A DNA stretch of 64,000 bases, taken from Lysobacter sp. 5GHs7-4 (GTDB taxonomy: Bacteria > Pseudomonadota > Gammaproteobacteria > Xanthomonadales > Xanthomonadaceae). Position numbers and translations under genes: made by a program. Positions 8,470-17,662 of this stretch are shown piece after piece. The stretch spans positions 1,072,001 to 1,136,000 of the forward strand of contig NZ_CP089924.1 in the NCBI RefSeq assembly GCF_021284765.1, in the 5' to 3' direction. Position 1 is the stretch's first letter. Each line of letters opens with the position of its first letter. Under the pieces are notes generated by a model, which worked only from the letters and a program-made list of their open reading frames with translations, ran no database searches and was not told the origin of the DNA.

Positions 8470-9369
8470 ATGTCAGAAACGCTGATCGCCGCCGTCGTAG
8501 CGCTAGTGCTGGGCCACCTCGCGCAGTCGCTGGCGGCCTCGGTGCGGCATTACGGCTGGTACGCCGACTGGCTGCGCTGGTTGGGCACGCGCTTTCCCGA
8601 GGACAGCATCTGGCGCGGCCGCTGGGGCATCGCCCTGGCGCTGGTGCCGCCGCTGCTGGCGGTGGGTCTGTTCCAGCTGGCCCTGGACGAGCCGCTGTAC
8701 GGCCTGGCCGGCTTGGTGTTCGGCATCGCGGTGCTGTTTTACGTTTGGGGACCGCGCGACCTGGACCTGGACGTGGACGCGATCGTCGCCGCGCCGGACC
8801 CGGCTTCGCGCCGCGAGGCCGCGGCGCGCCTGTGGCCGCACAACGCGACCCCGTCGCTGGACGGCGGCTCGCTGGTCGAGGCGGTGTTCCGCAACGCGCT
8901 GCGGCGCTGGTTCGGGGTGCTGTTCTGGTTCCTGCTGCTGGGCCCGTTCGGCGCGGCGCTGTACCGCCTGACCGAGCTGGCCGCCGAGGGCGAGGCCGCG
9001 CAAGAGCTGCCCGGCGAAACCGCCGCGGGCGCGCGCACCCTATTGGCGATCCTGGAATGGCCGGTGGCGCAGCTGCTGACCCTGGCGTTGGCCCTGGTCG
9101 GCAATTTCGACACCGTGCTGGGCGCCTGGCGCGAGTCCGGCGGCGCATCCTTGAGCCTGGAAAACCGTTTCCTGGGCGCGGTCGCGCGCGCCAGCGTGAA
9201 GACCGAGCTGGCCGAGGAAGCTGCGGACTACGCCGACGAGGCCGGTGCCGCGGCGTACGCGAGTTCGGAACTGCCCGAGCTGCGCGATGCGATGAGCCTG
9301 GTGTGGCGCAGCCTGCTGGTGTGGCTGGCGGTGTTGGCGCTGTTCGTGATCGCCGGCTTCGTCAGCTGA
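8470..9369 (+). CDS. ampE: AmpE-like regulatory membrane protein
   Basis: An inner-membrane protein related to AmpE/CobD, linked in enterobacteria to beta-lactamase induction with AmpD. The 299 residues contain about four membrane helices, an early HLAQSLAASVRHYGWYADWLRWLG, and the family motif WFGVLFWFLLLGPFGAALYRLTEL, matching the LGPxGAxLYRL signature. The C-terminal helix ends LFVIAGFVS. GGGAG lies about ten bases before ATG. No ampD is adjacent here, so the symbol is by similarity only; a role in peptidoglycan-recycling signalling is inferred. Confidence 0.82.
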   Translation: MSETLIAAVVALVLGHLAQSLAASVRHYGWYADWLRWLGTRFPEDSIWRGRWGIALALVPPLLAVGLFQLALDEPLYGLAGLVFGIAVLFYVWGPRDLDLDVDAIVAAPDPASRREAAARLWPHNATPSLDGGSLVEAVFRNALRRWFGVLFWFLLLGPFGAALYRLTELAAEGEAAQELPGETAAGARTLLAILEWPVAQLLTLALALVGNFDTVLGAWRESGGASLSLENRFLGAVARASVKTELAEEAADYADEAGAAAYASSELPELRDAMSLVWRSLLVWLAVLALFVIAGFVS

Positions 9370-9399
9370 GCCTGCAGCCTCGCGCCAACGCGCGAGGGA

Positions 9400-9678
9400 T
9401 CAGTGCGCGTCCAGCGCGGCGCCCATGACCGCCAGGCCGCCGAACAGCAGCAGCCACAGCGCGATGCCGATCGGCACGATCACCGCCGAGGCGATCGCCC
9501 AGTTGGCCGCGCTGCGCGAGGCCGCGCGCGCGCCGACGATATCGCCCGCGGCGCGCTTTCCGTCGACCTGCGCGGCGTAGACGATCGACACCACGCCCAG
9601 CGGCAGGCAGCAGAACAGGGTGGACAGGATCGCCCAGACCAGGTGATTGGGGACGTACTCGCCGTGCGGTGCGTTCAT
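9400..9678 (-). CDS. CD225/dispanin family small membrane protein
   Basis: A 92-residue protein with two membrane segments separated by a short polar loop: PNHLVWAILSTLFCCLPLGVVSIVYAAQVDGKRAAGDIVGA and a C-terminal WAIASAVIVPIGIALWLLLFGGLAVMG. The first helix plus VYAAQV and the following basic/acidic loop match the dispanin (CD225) fold, related to eukaryotic IFITM proteins. It is the third gene of a minus-strand set: dispanin, DUF2752, dispanin, with a 52-base gap upstream. Function in bacteria is unknown. It is paralogous to the gene at 10155-10484. Confidence 0.83.
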   Translation of the reverse strand: MNAPHGEYVPNHLVWAILSTLFCCLPLGVVSIVYAAQVDGKRAAGDIVGARAASRSAANWAIASAVIVPIGIALWLLLFGGLAVMGAALDAH

Positions 9679-9730
9679 GCGGTTCTTCGTGTTCCGGAGA
9701 CGTCGCCTGGGCGACAGGGGGCGGCGCGGA

Positions 9731-10153
9731 TCAGCCCGGCGCGAGCCAGCTGAAGGGCCACCAGGGCAGATTGCGCGCGATCCAATAACCGAAGAGCAGG
9801 ACCAGCCAGAACTTGGCGCTGAGCAGCCCGTCGATGGCGCGCTTGGGCAGGGGCAGGCGGTAGCCCATGCCGTGCGCGATCAGCATCGGCAGGGCCGGGA
9901 TCACCACGAACAGCAGGGGGTTCATCGCCCAGGCCTGGGCGAGGTCGCCGTGGACCAGTCCGTGCAGGGCGCGGGTGCTGCCGCAACCCGGGCAGTAGAG
10001 CCCGGTGAAGTGGAAGAACAGGCAACCGGGCAGCGGACTGTCGGGCGCGTTCGGATCGACGCGGCGCAACAGCCAGACGCCGGCCCCGACCGCCGCGAAC
10101 GCGGCGGCCGCGGCCGTCGCGTGCCACAGTCGGGGCTGGCGCAGCGCGGTCAT
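9731..10153 (-). CDS. DUF2752 membrane protein
   Basis: A 140-residue protein with three predicted membrane helices. It has the DUF2752 hallmark CLFFHFTGLYCPGCGSTRALHGLVHGDLAQAW, in which the CPGCGxTRA motif could bind a metal or take part in redox chemistry, then PLLFVVIPALPMLIAHG and a final LVLLFGYWIARN helix. Its ATG starts one base after the TGA of the upstream dispanin gene (TGATATG), so translation is probably coupled. The family's function is unknown; repeated pairing with dispanin-like proteins suggests a shared membrane role. Confidence 0.88.
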   Translation of the reverse strand: MTALRQPRLWHATAAAAAFAAVGAGVWLLRRVDPNAPDSPLPGCLFFHFTGLYCPGCGSTRALHGLVHGDLAQAWAMNPLLFVVIPALPMLIAHGMGYRLPLPKRAIDGLLSAKFWLVLLFGYWIARNLPWWPFSWLAPG

Positions 10154-10154
10154 A

Positions 10155-10484
10155 TCAACCGCCGCTCTGCATCTTCTGCATCATTTCCATGTATTCGGCG
10201 GTGCCGCCCATCATGAAGCTGCCGATGTTGAGCAGCACGCCCAGCGCGACCATCGCGGTGGCGACCCAGCACCAGATCTTGGCGTTCTCGGAGGCCTTGC
10301 GCGCGCCTTCCAGGTCGCCCTGGTTGGACTTGCTGTTGACCTGCGAGCCGTAGACGATGCCGACGATGCCCGGCGCGCAGCCGATGATGCAGCACAGGCA
10401 GAAGCCGAGCACGGTCATGCTGATCGACCAGGCCAGGTAGTTTTGAATCGGCTGCGCAGGCGCGGCCTGAGGCGGCTCGTACAT
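10155..10484 (-). CDS. CD225/dispanin family small membrane protein
   Basis: A 109-residue two-helix membrane protein with a proline/glutamine-rich N-terminus, then NYLAWSISMTVLGFCLCCIIGCAPGIVGIVYGSQVNSK (the CD225 block; the cysteine cluster is where IFITM-type proteins are often palmitoylated), a polar loop with GDLEGARKASENAK, and a second helix ending in a methionine-rich tail. It is the first gene of the dispanin-DUF2752-dispanin operon and a paralogue of 9400-9678 (both have VYxxQVxxK and the GxxxGARxAS loop). Function is unknown; regulated membrane curvature or fusion is possible by analogy only. Confidence 0.85.
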   Translation of the reverse strand: MYEPPQAAPAQPIQNYLAWSISMTVLGFCLCCIIGCAPGIVGIVYGSQVNSKSNQGDLEGARKASENAKIWCWVATAMVALGVLLNIGSFMMGGTAEYMEMMQKMQSGG

Positions 10485-10609
10485 GGGTGTCCCCTATCCT
10501 TGTTGTGTAGTGTGATCGCCGGCACTGGCCGACGCCCCCTCACCCATCCTAGCAGCGGGCCGCGACACCTGTCAGTCCTGAACGGTCGGTCCTGAACGGA
10601 CCGCGCGGA

Positions 10610-12490
10610 CTAGGCCGCGTCGCCGCGCAGCGTGCGCACCTGCGCCTCCAGGCTCTCGGCGCTGGCAGTGGCACCGTCCACCGGCGCGGCCGCCACCACC
10701 TCGACCTGGGCGCGGAAACGTCGTGGCACGCGCATGCGCGACAGGCGCGAATCGCGGTGGCTCCACATGCTGGACCACATCCCGCGCAGCGCCATCGGAA
10801 TCACCGGCACCGGCTGCTTGGCCAGGATGTGCTCGACGCCGGACTTGAACTTGGCGATTTCGCCGTCCTTGGTCAGCGCGCCCTCGGGGAAGATGCCGAC
10901 GATCTGGCCGTCGGCCAGCGCGGCCTCGATCTCGGCGAACGCGCGCTGCATCAGCTCGGGATTCTCGCGCGCGCCGGCGATCGGGATCGCCTTGGCGGTG
11001 CGGAAGATCCAGCTCATCACCGGGATGTTGAAGATCTTGTAGTACATGACGAAGCGCACCGGCCGCGGGATGCTGGCGCTGAGGATCAGCGCGTCCATGT
11101 AGCTGACGTGGTTGCACACCACCAGCGCCGCGCCTTCGTCGGGAATGCGCTCCACGCCCTGCACGCGCAGGCGGTACAGCGTGCGCACCAGCACCCAGCT
11201 CATGAAGCGCATCAGGAATTCGGGCACCAGGGTGAAGATCCAGATCGCGACCAGCACGTTGGCGATGGCCAGGGCCAGGAACACCTGCGGGATCGTCCAG
11301 TCCAGCAAGCGCTGCAGGGCCACGCCCAGCACCGCGGCCAGCACGATGAAGGCCGCGTTCTGGATGTTCATGCCGGCGATCACGCGCGACAGCTCGTGCT
11401 TGGGCGTGCGGCTCTGGATCAGCGCGAACAGCGGCACCACGAAGAAGCCGGTGAACAGGCCGATGCCGACCAGGTCGACGACGATCCGCCAGCTGCCCGG
11501 CTGCCGCATGAAGGTCGCGATGTCCACGCCGGTGGTCGCGGCCAGGCCGGTGCGGGCGAAGTAGAGGTCGAACAGGAACGCGCTCATGCCGAACGCGCCC
11601 AGCGGCACCAGGCCGATTTCGACCGTGCGCGCGGACAGCTTCTCGCACAGCATCGAGCCCACGCCGGTGCCGATCGAGAACAGCGCCAGCGGGAACACGT
11701 ACCAGTCGCCCATGCCGAGGTTGATCTCGGTGTAGGTCGGGATGTTGCCGGTCAGCACGGTGCCGACGAACCAGAACCAGGACACGCCCAGGATCGAGTT
11801 GCGCACCGCGACCTGCTTGCGCGCCAGGCGGATGATCGCCAGCGATTCGGGCAGCGGGTTCCAATTGATCTTGAGCTCGGGCGCGCCGGCCTCGGCGCGC
11901 GGAATCGCGCGGCTGACCAGGTTGCCGGTGATCGCCAGCGCGATGATCGCGCCCGCCGCGACCTCGGGCCCGTGATCGCCGGCGATCTTGAAGATCAGGC
12001 CGCCGAAGATCATGCCGATCAGGATCGAGATCGAGGTGCCCATCTCGACCAGGCCGTTGCCGCCGGTCAGCTCCTCGGGCTTGAGCACCGAGGGCAGGAT
12101 CGAATACTTGACCGGTCCGAACAGCGTCGACTGCAGGCCGGTGCAGAACAGGGCCGCCAGCAGCACCGGCAGGTTGTGGGTCACGAAACCGATCGCGGCC
12201 AGCGACATGATCACGATTTCCATCGTGGTCGTGATGCGGATCAGCCGCGACTTTTCCAGCTTCTCGGCGATCTGGCCGGCGGTGGCCGAGAACAGGAAGT
12301 AGGGCAGGATGAAGATGGCCGGTGCGAGGTTGGTGTAGAGCGTCTTGTCGGCCGCCTCCACGCTCATGTAGCCGAGCAGGCCGATGATCGCCTGGCGGTA
12401 CACGTTGTCGTTGAACGCGCCCAGCGCCTGGGTCAGGAAGAACGGCAGGAAACGTCGCTGCTTGAGCAGTTCGAACTGGTTGTGCGCCAT
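10610..12490 (-). CDS. MFS transporter fused to a 1-acylglycerol-phosphate acyltransferase (LplT-Aas-like)
   Basis: A 626-residue two-domain protein. Residues 1 to about 410 form a 12-helix major-facilitator transporter resembling lysophospholipid flippase LplT (RRFLPFFLTQALGAFNDNVYRQA start). Residues from about 430 are a PlsC-type acyltransferase with NHVSYMDALIL (the H-x4-D catalytic pair) and FPEGALTKDGE. The likely role is to flip lysophospholipids into the cytoplasmic leaflet and re-acylate them. Unlike full Aas proteins it has no C-terminal acyl-ACP synthetase domain, so acyl donors must come from elsewhere. AGGA lies five bases before ATG. It appears monocistronic. Confidence 0.9.
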   Translation of the reverse strand: MAHNQFELLKQRRFLPFFLTQALGAFNDNVYRQAIIGLLGYMSVEAADKTLYTNLAPAIFILPYFLFSATAGQIAEKLEKSRLIRITTTMEIVIMSLAAIGFVTHNLPVLLAALFCTGLQSTLFGPVKYSILPSVLKPEELTGGNGLVEMGTSISILIGMIFGGLIFKIAGDHGPEVAAGAIIALAITGNLVSRAIPRAEAGAPELKINWNPLPESLAIIRLARKQVAVRNSILGVSWFWFVGTVLTGNIPTYTEINLGMGDWYVFPLALFSIGTGVGSMLCEKLSARTVEIGLVPLGAFGMSAFLFDLYFARTGLAATTGVDIATFMRQPGSWRIVVDLVGIGLFTGFFVVPLFALIQSRTPKHELSRVIAGMNIQNAAFIVLAAVLGVALQRLLDWTIPQVFLALAIANVLVAIWIFTLVPEFLMRFMSWVLVRTLYRLRVQGVERIPDEGAALVVCNHVSYMDALILSASIPRPVRFVMYYKIFNIPVMSWIFRTAKAIPIAGARENPELMQRAFAEIEAALADGQIVGIFPEGALTKDGEIAKFKSGVEHILAKQPVPVIPMALRGMWSSMWSHRDSRLSRMRVPRRFRAQVEVVAAAPVDGATASAESLEAQVRTLRGDAA

Positions 12491-12832
12491 GCGGTCCTGC
12501 TTTGGGCGTTGGGGGCCGCGCCTGGGGCGCGGCGGGAGCTGTGCGGGGCGAGCCTAGCAAAACCGCCTGGGCGCGGTGTAGCGGGTTCGCAGTGGTAGCG
12601 GAAAAGTAGCCTGGTGGAGGAGTGGCCCTAGACCGGTCGCGGCCGGTGATGCGCTGGGGCGTCCGGTGTGCGTGCGGAGGCGGTGACCGGGCCGGGCGCG
12701 CTGAAAGCGCCGTCGCGCTCGAAACACCGTGCGCGCATGTCGAAACCGGGTGAAGACGCAGGCCGTCGTTTCGACGCCAGCCAGCTTGGCCTGGCTACTC
12801 TCGGTCCGGACCCTTGCGTAGAGGAGATCGCC
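12491..12832. other. Gene-free divergent intergenic region
   Basis: About 340 bases between the divergent MFS-acyltransferase and the 91-residue coiled-coil gene. No convincing gene, RNA or operator was seen. The only clear signal is GAGGAG at 12821-12826, the ribosome-binding site of the plus-strand gene. Confidence 0.6.
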
Positions 12833-13108
12833 ATGTCCGCGGATACCAAGACGCCGTTGGATCACGTCAATGCGGCGCTGAGCCAGCTCAAGGAAATGCG
12901 TCACTACTCCAAGAACTATGTCGAACAGTTGACCGCGCAGTGGCTATTGTTCGACGGCCAGTTGTCGAAGCTGAAGCTGGCCGCGCACATCGAAGACTTG
13001 ATGGTGCGCCAGGGCGAGCTGTACGACGCCTTGGAGAAGGAGATCGCCGAGCTGGAAGAGGTGGCGGTGTCTCTGCAGCCGGCGCCTGAGGAGGCGGTGG
13101 CGCAGTAA
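12833..13108 (+). CDS. Small helical coiled-coil protein, unknown function
   Basis: A 91-residue, acidic, soluble protein with no signal peptide or membrane segment. It is almost entirely helical by composition, with heptad-like stretches in LSQLKEMRHYSKNYVEQL and DLMVRQGELYDALEKEIAELEEVAVSLQ. ATG at 12833 is favoured by a strong GAGGAG six bases upstream; the open frame extends further 5' but without such a signal. I do not recognise the family. It is alone between the MFS-acyltransferase (divergent) and purD (convergent), so context is uninformative. Confidence 0.72.
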   Translation: MSADTKTPLDHVNAALSQLKEMRHYSKNYVEQLTAQWLLFDGQLSKLKLAAHIEDLMVRQGELYDALEKEIAELEEVAVSLQPAPEEAVAQ

Positions 13109-13151
13109 TCGTTGCGCCGCCTTTAGGTGGCGCCGCCGCTCGTGGTGGCAT

Positions 13152-13176
13152 GGTCGCGGCTCGCGCCGCTCCTGCG
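13152..13176 (-). repeat. Solo REP palindrome
   Basis: The minus strand reads CAGGAGCGGCGCGAGCCGCG, a hairpin with GCGGC/GCCGC arms. It is the same core that opens the composite repeats at 532 and 16622. Confidence 0.75.
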
Positions 13177-13209
13177 AAGAGTGGATAGGTCGTCGCCGTT
13201 AAACCAACG

Positions 13210-13242
13210 AAAACGGCCGGGAGCACGAGCTTCCGGCCGTTC
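13210..13242 (-). terminator. Terminator of purD copy 1
   Basis: AACGGCCGG / CCGGCCGTT arms, followed by TTTT on the minus strand, 24 bases after the purD stop codon. Confidence 0.85.
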
Positions 13243-13265
13243 GTGTGGGTGCGACGATACGCGGT

Positions 13266-14564
13266 TTAGGACTGAGCGCCTTGGCGCTCGCGCTCGATCG
13301 CGCGCCAGCCGATGTCGTGACGGTGGAATTCGCCGTGCCAGGAGATGCCGGCCACCGCTTCATAGGCGCGGTGCTGGGCATCGGCCACCGTCTCCCCCAG
13401 CGCGCACACGCACAGCACACGACCGCCGGCGGTGACCACCTGGCCGTCGACCAGCTTGGTACCGGCATGGAACACCCTGCTGTCCTCGGGCATCGGCACG
13501 TCCCAGGTGCTGATGGGATCGCCGGTGCGCGGCGTGTCGGGATAGTGCTCGGCGGCCATCACCACGCCCAGCGAGGGACGCGGATCCCACTGCGCCTGGG
13601 TCTCGTGCAGGCGGCCGTCGATCGCGGAGTCGACCAGGTCCAGCAGGTCCGATTGCAGGCGCATCATCACCGGCTGGGTTTCCGGATCGCCGAAGCGCAC
13701 GTTGAACTCGATCACCTTGGGCGCGCCGCTCTTGTCGATCATCAGACCGGCGTAGAGAAAACCCGTGAAGGGGATGCCGTCGGCGATCATGCCGCGTACG
13801 GTCGGCTCGACCACCTCGCGCATCACACGCGCGTGCACCTCCGGAGTGACGACCGGGGCGGGCGAGTACGCGCCCATGCCGCCGGTGTTGGGGCCGGTGT
13901 CGCCGTCATGGACGCGCTTGTGGTCCTGCGAGGTCGCCATCGGCAGGGCGGTGCGGCCGTCGACCATGGAAATGAAGCTGGCTTCCTCGCCGTCGAGGAA
14001 CTCCTCGATCACCACGCGCGCGCCGGCGGCGCCGAAGGCGTAGTCGGCCAGCATGTCGGTGATCGCGGCCTCGGCTTCGGCCAGGCTCATCGCGACGATC
14101 ACGCCCTTGCCGGCGGCCAGGCCATCGGCCTTGATGACGATGGGCGCACCCTTCTCGCGCACGTACTCCAACGCCTCTTCGACGTGAGTGTGCACGGCGT
14201 AGTGCGCGGTAGGGATCTTGTGACGGGCCAGGAAATCCTTGGCGTAGGCCTTGCTGCCTTCGAGCTGGGCCGCCGCGGCGGTGGGCCCGAAGATGCGCAG
14301 GCCGGCGGCGCGGAAGCGGTCGACCACGCCGGCGACCAGCGGCGCCTCGGGGCCGACCACGGTCACCGCGACGTTCTCGGCCGCGACCAGCGCCAGCAGG
14401 CCGTCGATGTCGGTGGCGGCCACCGCGACATTGCGGCAGCCGGCTTCGGTGGCGGTGCCGGCGTTGCCCGGGGCGACCAGGACCTCGTCGATGCGCGGGG
14501 ACTGGGCCAGCTTCCAGGCCAGCGCGTGTTCGCGCCCGCCGGACCCGATGACGAGGACCTTCAT
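13266..14564 (-). CDS. purD: Phosphoribosylamine-glycine ligase (stand-alone copy)
   Basis: Catalyses the second step of purine synthesis: phosphoribosylamine + glycine + ATP to glycinamide ribonucleotide. It has 432 residues, the normal length. It starts [19 protein letters not shown] (N-domain), has the ATP-grasp core with [52 protein letters not shown], and the metal site [15 protein letters not shown] at 14564 has GGAG eight bases upstream and is preferred over an N-extended frame. A second, fused purD lies at 17663-19441 after purH. This unfused copy keeps its own terminator and is probably the soluble housekeeping enzyme. Confidence 0.96.
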   Translation of the reverse strand: MKVLVIGSGGREHALAWKLAQSPRIDEVLVAPGNAGTATEAGCRNVAVAATDIDGLLALVAAENVAVTVVGPEAPLVAGVVDRFRAAGLRIFGPTAAAAQLEGSKAYAKDFLARHKIPTAHYAVHTHVEEALEYVREKGAPIVIKADGLAAGKGVIVAMSLAEAEAAITDMLADYAFGAAGARVVIEEFLDGEEASFISMVDGRTALPMATSQDHKRVHDGDTGPNTGGMGAYSPAPVVTPEVHARVMREVVEPTVRGMIADGIPFTGFLYAGLMIDKSGAPKVIEFNVRFGDPETQPVMMRLQSDLLDLVDSAIDGRLHETQAQWDPRPSLGVVMAAEHYPDTPRTGDPISTWDVPMPEDSRVFHAGTKLVDGQVVTAGGRVLCVCALGETVADAQHRAYEAVAGISWHGEFHRHDIGWRAIERERQGAQS

Positions 14565-14818
14565 ACGTGCTCCAGGGAAATAACGGATGGGGAGTGGCAC
14601 ATGAGCCATGGGATTTTACGGCAAGGGCCGCGATGGGATGGTGGCTGTTACCATCGGCGCCGCTACGCCGGGCTTCGGCCCGGGCATGGACGCTGTGGCC
14701 CCCCGGAAGGCGGCGCCGCGCGGCGCGACCGAACCCGGGCGCCGCCCGGCAGCGGACGTAGCGGCACGGACGCGGCCCGGCGCTCGACTCTCCTTCGACT
14801 CTAATCGGAACCGTCCGC

Positions 14819-16273
14819 ATGGATTGGCTGCTGCACCAGATCGAACTCGCGATCTCTCCCGTCATCGGCGCGATCAACAACCTGCTGTGGAATTACGTGC
14901 TGATCTACGGCCTGCTGGCGGTGGGCGTGTTCTTCACCGTGCGGCTGGGTTTCGTGCAGGTGCGGCGCTTCCCGCACATGCTGAAGGTGATCGGACGCGG
15001 CACCGACGGCGACGACGCCGGCATTTCGCCGTTCCAGGCGCTGTGCACCTCGCTGGCGGCGCGCGTGGGCACCGGCAACCTCGCCGGCGTGGCCATCGCG
15101 ATGAGCCTGGGCGGCGCCGGCGCGCTGTTTTGGATGTGGTGCACCGCTGCCGTGGGCATGGCGACCGCGTACGCGGAAAGTTCGCTGGCGCAGCTGTACA
15201 AGGTGCGCGACGAGAAGGGCCAGTACCGCGGCGGCCCGGCTTACTACATCGCGCGCGGCCTGCGCGCGCCGAAGATGGGCTGGGCGTTCGCGGCCTGCCT
15301 GTTGTTTTCCTACGGCGTGGTGTTCAACGGGGTGCACGCCAACGCGATCGCGCAGTCGGTGGGCGAGACCTTCAAGTTCTCGCAGACCCAGGTCGCGGTG
15401 ACGCTGGTGGTGCTGACCGGCGCGATCATCTTCGGCGGCCTGCGTTCGATCGCCAAGGTCGCCGAGTGGGTGGTCCCGTTCATGTCGATCGGCTACATCG
15501 GCCTGGCGGTGTGGGCGCTGGTCGCGCATTACGACCAGATTCCGGCGGCGGTGATGATGATCCTGCGCGGCGCCTTCGGCCTGGATCAGGCCGCGGGCGG
15601 CATCGCCGGCGGTCTGGCGGCGGCGATGCTCAACGGCGTCAAGCGCGGCCTGTACGCCAACGAGGCCGGCATGGGCAGCGCGCCCAACATCGCCGCGGCG
15701 GCCACGCCGGTGCCGCACCATCCGTCCAGCCAGGGCTTCGTGCAGGCGCTGGGCGTGTTCTTCGACACCATGTTCATCTGCACCGCGACCGGTCTGATCG
15801 TGCTGCTGTCGGGGGTGCTGGGGCAGGGCGGCGACGGCGTGGTGATCACTCAGCGCGCGATGACGGTGTTCTTCGGCGAGTGGGGCGCGTGGTTCGCGTC
15901 GATCGCGCTGTTCTTCTTCGCCTTCACCACCATCCTGGGCAACTATTCCTACGCCGAGAGCGGTCTGCTCTACATCGGCGGGGGGCGCAAGTCGTTGTTC
16001 GCGCTGCGCATCGTGGCCTTGTGCGTGATCGTGTGGGGGGTGTTTTCGAAGGTGCAGTTGGTCTGGGACGCGGCGGATGCGGCGATGGCGGTGATGGCGA
16101 CCTTGAACTTGATCGCGGTGGTGTTGTTGGCCAAGGTGGTGGTCAAGTTGACGCGCGATTACGACCGGCAGTTGGACGCGGGCAAGTCGCCGGAGTTTCA
16201 TATCGCGCAGTACCCGGAGTTGGGCGAGGGTGTGGATCACGAGATATGGAAGGAGCGCACGCCTAAGGCTTGA
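14819..16273 (+). CDS. Alanine/glycine:cation symporter (AGCS family)
   Basis: A 484-residue inner-membrane transporter taking up alanine or glycine with Na+ or H+. It has about eleven hydrophobic helices and the AGCS motifs SPFQALCTSLAARVGTGNLAGVA (helix 2-3 signature), RGGPAYYIARGL, KRGLYANEAGMGSAPNIAAAA and LGNYSYAESGLLYI. The 254 bases upstream were inspected because such genes sometimes follow a glycine riboswitch; none was recognised. It lies between the two purD genes and downstream of a divergent purD start. Since PurD consumes glycine a link is possible, but the gene is not in an operon with either copy. Confidence 0.93.
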   Translation: MDWLLHQIELAISPVIGAINNLLWNYVLIYGLLAVGVFFTVRLGFVQVRRFPHMLKVIGRGTDGDDAGISPFQALCTSLAARVGTGNLAGVAIAMSLGGAGALFWMWCTAAVGMATAYAESSLAQLYKVRDEKGQYRGGPAYYIARGLRAPKMGWAFAACLLFSYGVVFNGVHANAIAQSVGETFKFSQTQVAVTLVVLTGAIIFGGLRSIAKVAEWVVPFMSIGYIGLAVWALVAHYDQIPAAVMMILRGAFGLDQAAGGIAGGLAAAMLNGVKRGLYANEAGMGSAPNIAAAATPVPHHPSSQGFVQALGVFFDTMFICTATGLIVLLSGVLGQGGDGVVITQRAMTVFFGEWGAWFASIALFFFAFTTILGNYSYAESGLLYIGGGRKSLFALRIVALCVIVWGVFSKVQLVWDAADAAMAVMATLNLIAVVLLAKVVVKLTRDYDRQLDAGKSPEFHIAQYPELGEGVDHEIWKERTPKA

Positions 16274-16335
16274 GGGCGGGTCGCGCTTTGGAGGATCTGC
16301 GCTGTGCGCGGACGGCGCGCTTTCTTTGGCGCTTC

Positions 16336-16615
16336 CTGTAGGAGCGGCGTGAGCCGCGAGCGTGAGTTCCGGCTATTGCGCTTCTCAGGTTCTGATGGCC
16401 TCCAAGCTCCGGCGTCGCGCTTTAGCTCCCTCCTTTAACAAAGGGTGAAGCCGTGCGCTTACGAACCGCAGGTTCGTGTACGGCTGAACGCCGGCAGGCT
16501 ATGCCTGCTGGCCGGGCGGGTTGGGGAGGATTTGCTGTTGCCGTTGTTTCGCTTCTTCTGACCGAAGGTCAAAGGCCTCCGCCTGCTGCGCATGCAGGTC
16601 ACTTTCTCTTGCTCG
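16336..16615 (+). repeat. Composite repeat, copy B1 (truncated)
   Basis: A diverged, truncated copy of the 532-984 element. It opens with the CTGTAGGAGCGGCGTGAGCCGC palindrome and stops inside the ACTTTCTCTTG hairpin arm, where copy B2 begins. Between AACAAAGG and GGGTTGGGGAGG it carries a module of about 70 bases (roughly 16444-16518) holding two further palindromes (ACGAACC/GGTTCGT and CCGGCAGG/CCTGCTGG). The same module is found in copy C. Confidence 0.8.
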
Positions 16616-16621
16616 CGCTCT

Positions 16622-17085
<464 letters not shown>

Positions 17086-17097
17086 TTGGCTTCAACT

Positions 17098-17559
17098 TCA
17101 ACCGACGGTGTCGAAGGCCGGGTGATAGCGTACGGTGCCGGCTGGGATCGTGCCGTCGAACGGCAAGGCCATGAAGTACTCCGGCGGTAGGCCGGGGTAG
17201 TGCAGCGCGGTGTGGTGGCGGAAGCCGAAGCGGGTGTAGTAGGCCGGGTCGCCGGCCACCACGCAGCCTTGGGCGCGCAGGGCGCGCAGGGCGCGCAGGC
17301 GCGCCAGGCCGGTGTCGATCAGGGCGCGGCCGATGCCGTGTCCCTGTTCGGTCGGTGCCACCGCGACCGGGCCCAGGCCGTACCAGGCGCCGGCGGCATC
17401 GTCGATGCGGATCGGCGAAAACGCGATGTATCCCAGCAGCGCGTCGTCGCGCATGGCTACCAGAGACAGCGTCAAGGCATCGGCGGCGCGCAAGGCGTCG
17501 ACGATGCGGTGTTCGGTCTGCTGGCTGTGCGGGTGGTCGGCGAACGCGGCCGCGACCAC
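17098..17559 (-). CDS. GNAT family N-acetyltransferase, start codon uncertain
   Basis: An acetyl-CoA-dependent acyltransferase of 153 residues counted from GTG 17559. Family features: the central beta strand LGYIAFSPIRI, motif A GLGPVAVAPTEQGHGIGRALIDTGL (the Q/R-x-x-G-x-G/A pyrophosphate loop), and AYYTRFGFRHHTALHYPGLPPEYFMAL, typical of the PA3944/YhbS-like subgroup. Homology seems to begin earlier: the frame continues upstream as TLRDERSGDHDAIRAVV, the usual GNAT N-terminus, but no ATG, GTG or TTG occurs there before a stop at 17635. The gene either uses a rare start near 17614 or makes a truncated product. It follows the fused purD on the same strand. Confidence 0.82.
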   Translation of the reverse strand: MVAAAFADHPHSQQTEHRIVDALRAADALTLSLVAMRDDALLGYIAFSPIRIDDAAGAWYGLGPVAVAPTEQGHGIGRALIDTGLARLRALRALRAQGCVVAGDPAYYTRFGFRHHTALHYPGLPPEYFMALPFDGTIPAGTVRYHPAFDTVG

Positions 17560-17662
17560 GGCGCGGATCGCGTCGTGGTCGCCGGAACGCTCGTCGCGGA
17601 GGGTCGAGGTTTTTATCGGGGCGATCCGTGTGCGTTAGCCGCAAATATGCCGCGACGCGGCC

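Noticed and set aside
10757..12598. 613-residue plus-strand frame opposite the MFS-acyltransferase
   Set aside because: Composition is typical of an antisense shadow (D/R/Q/H-rich); the minus-strand frame has catalytic motifs and twelve helices.
14565..14818. Possible glycine riboswitch upstream of the alanine/glycine symporter
   Set aside because: GC-rich inverted repeats are present, but the conserved glycine-aptamer core segments were not found.
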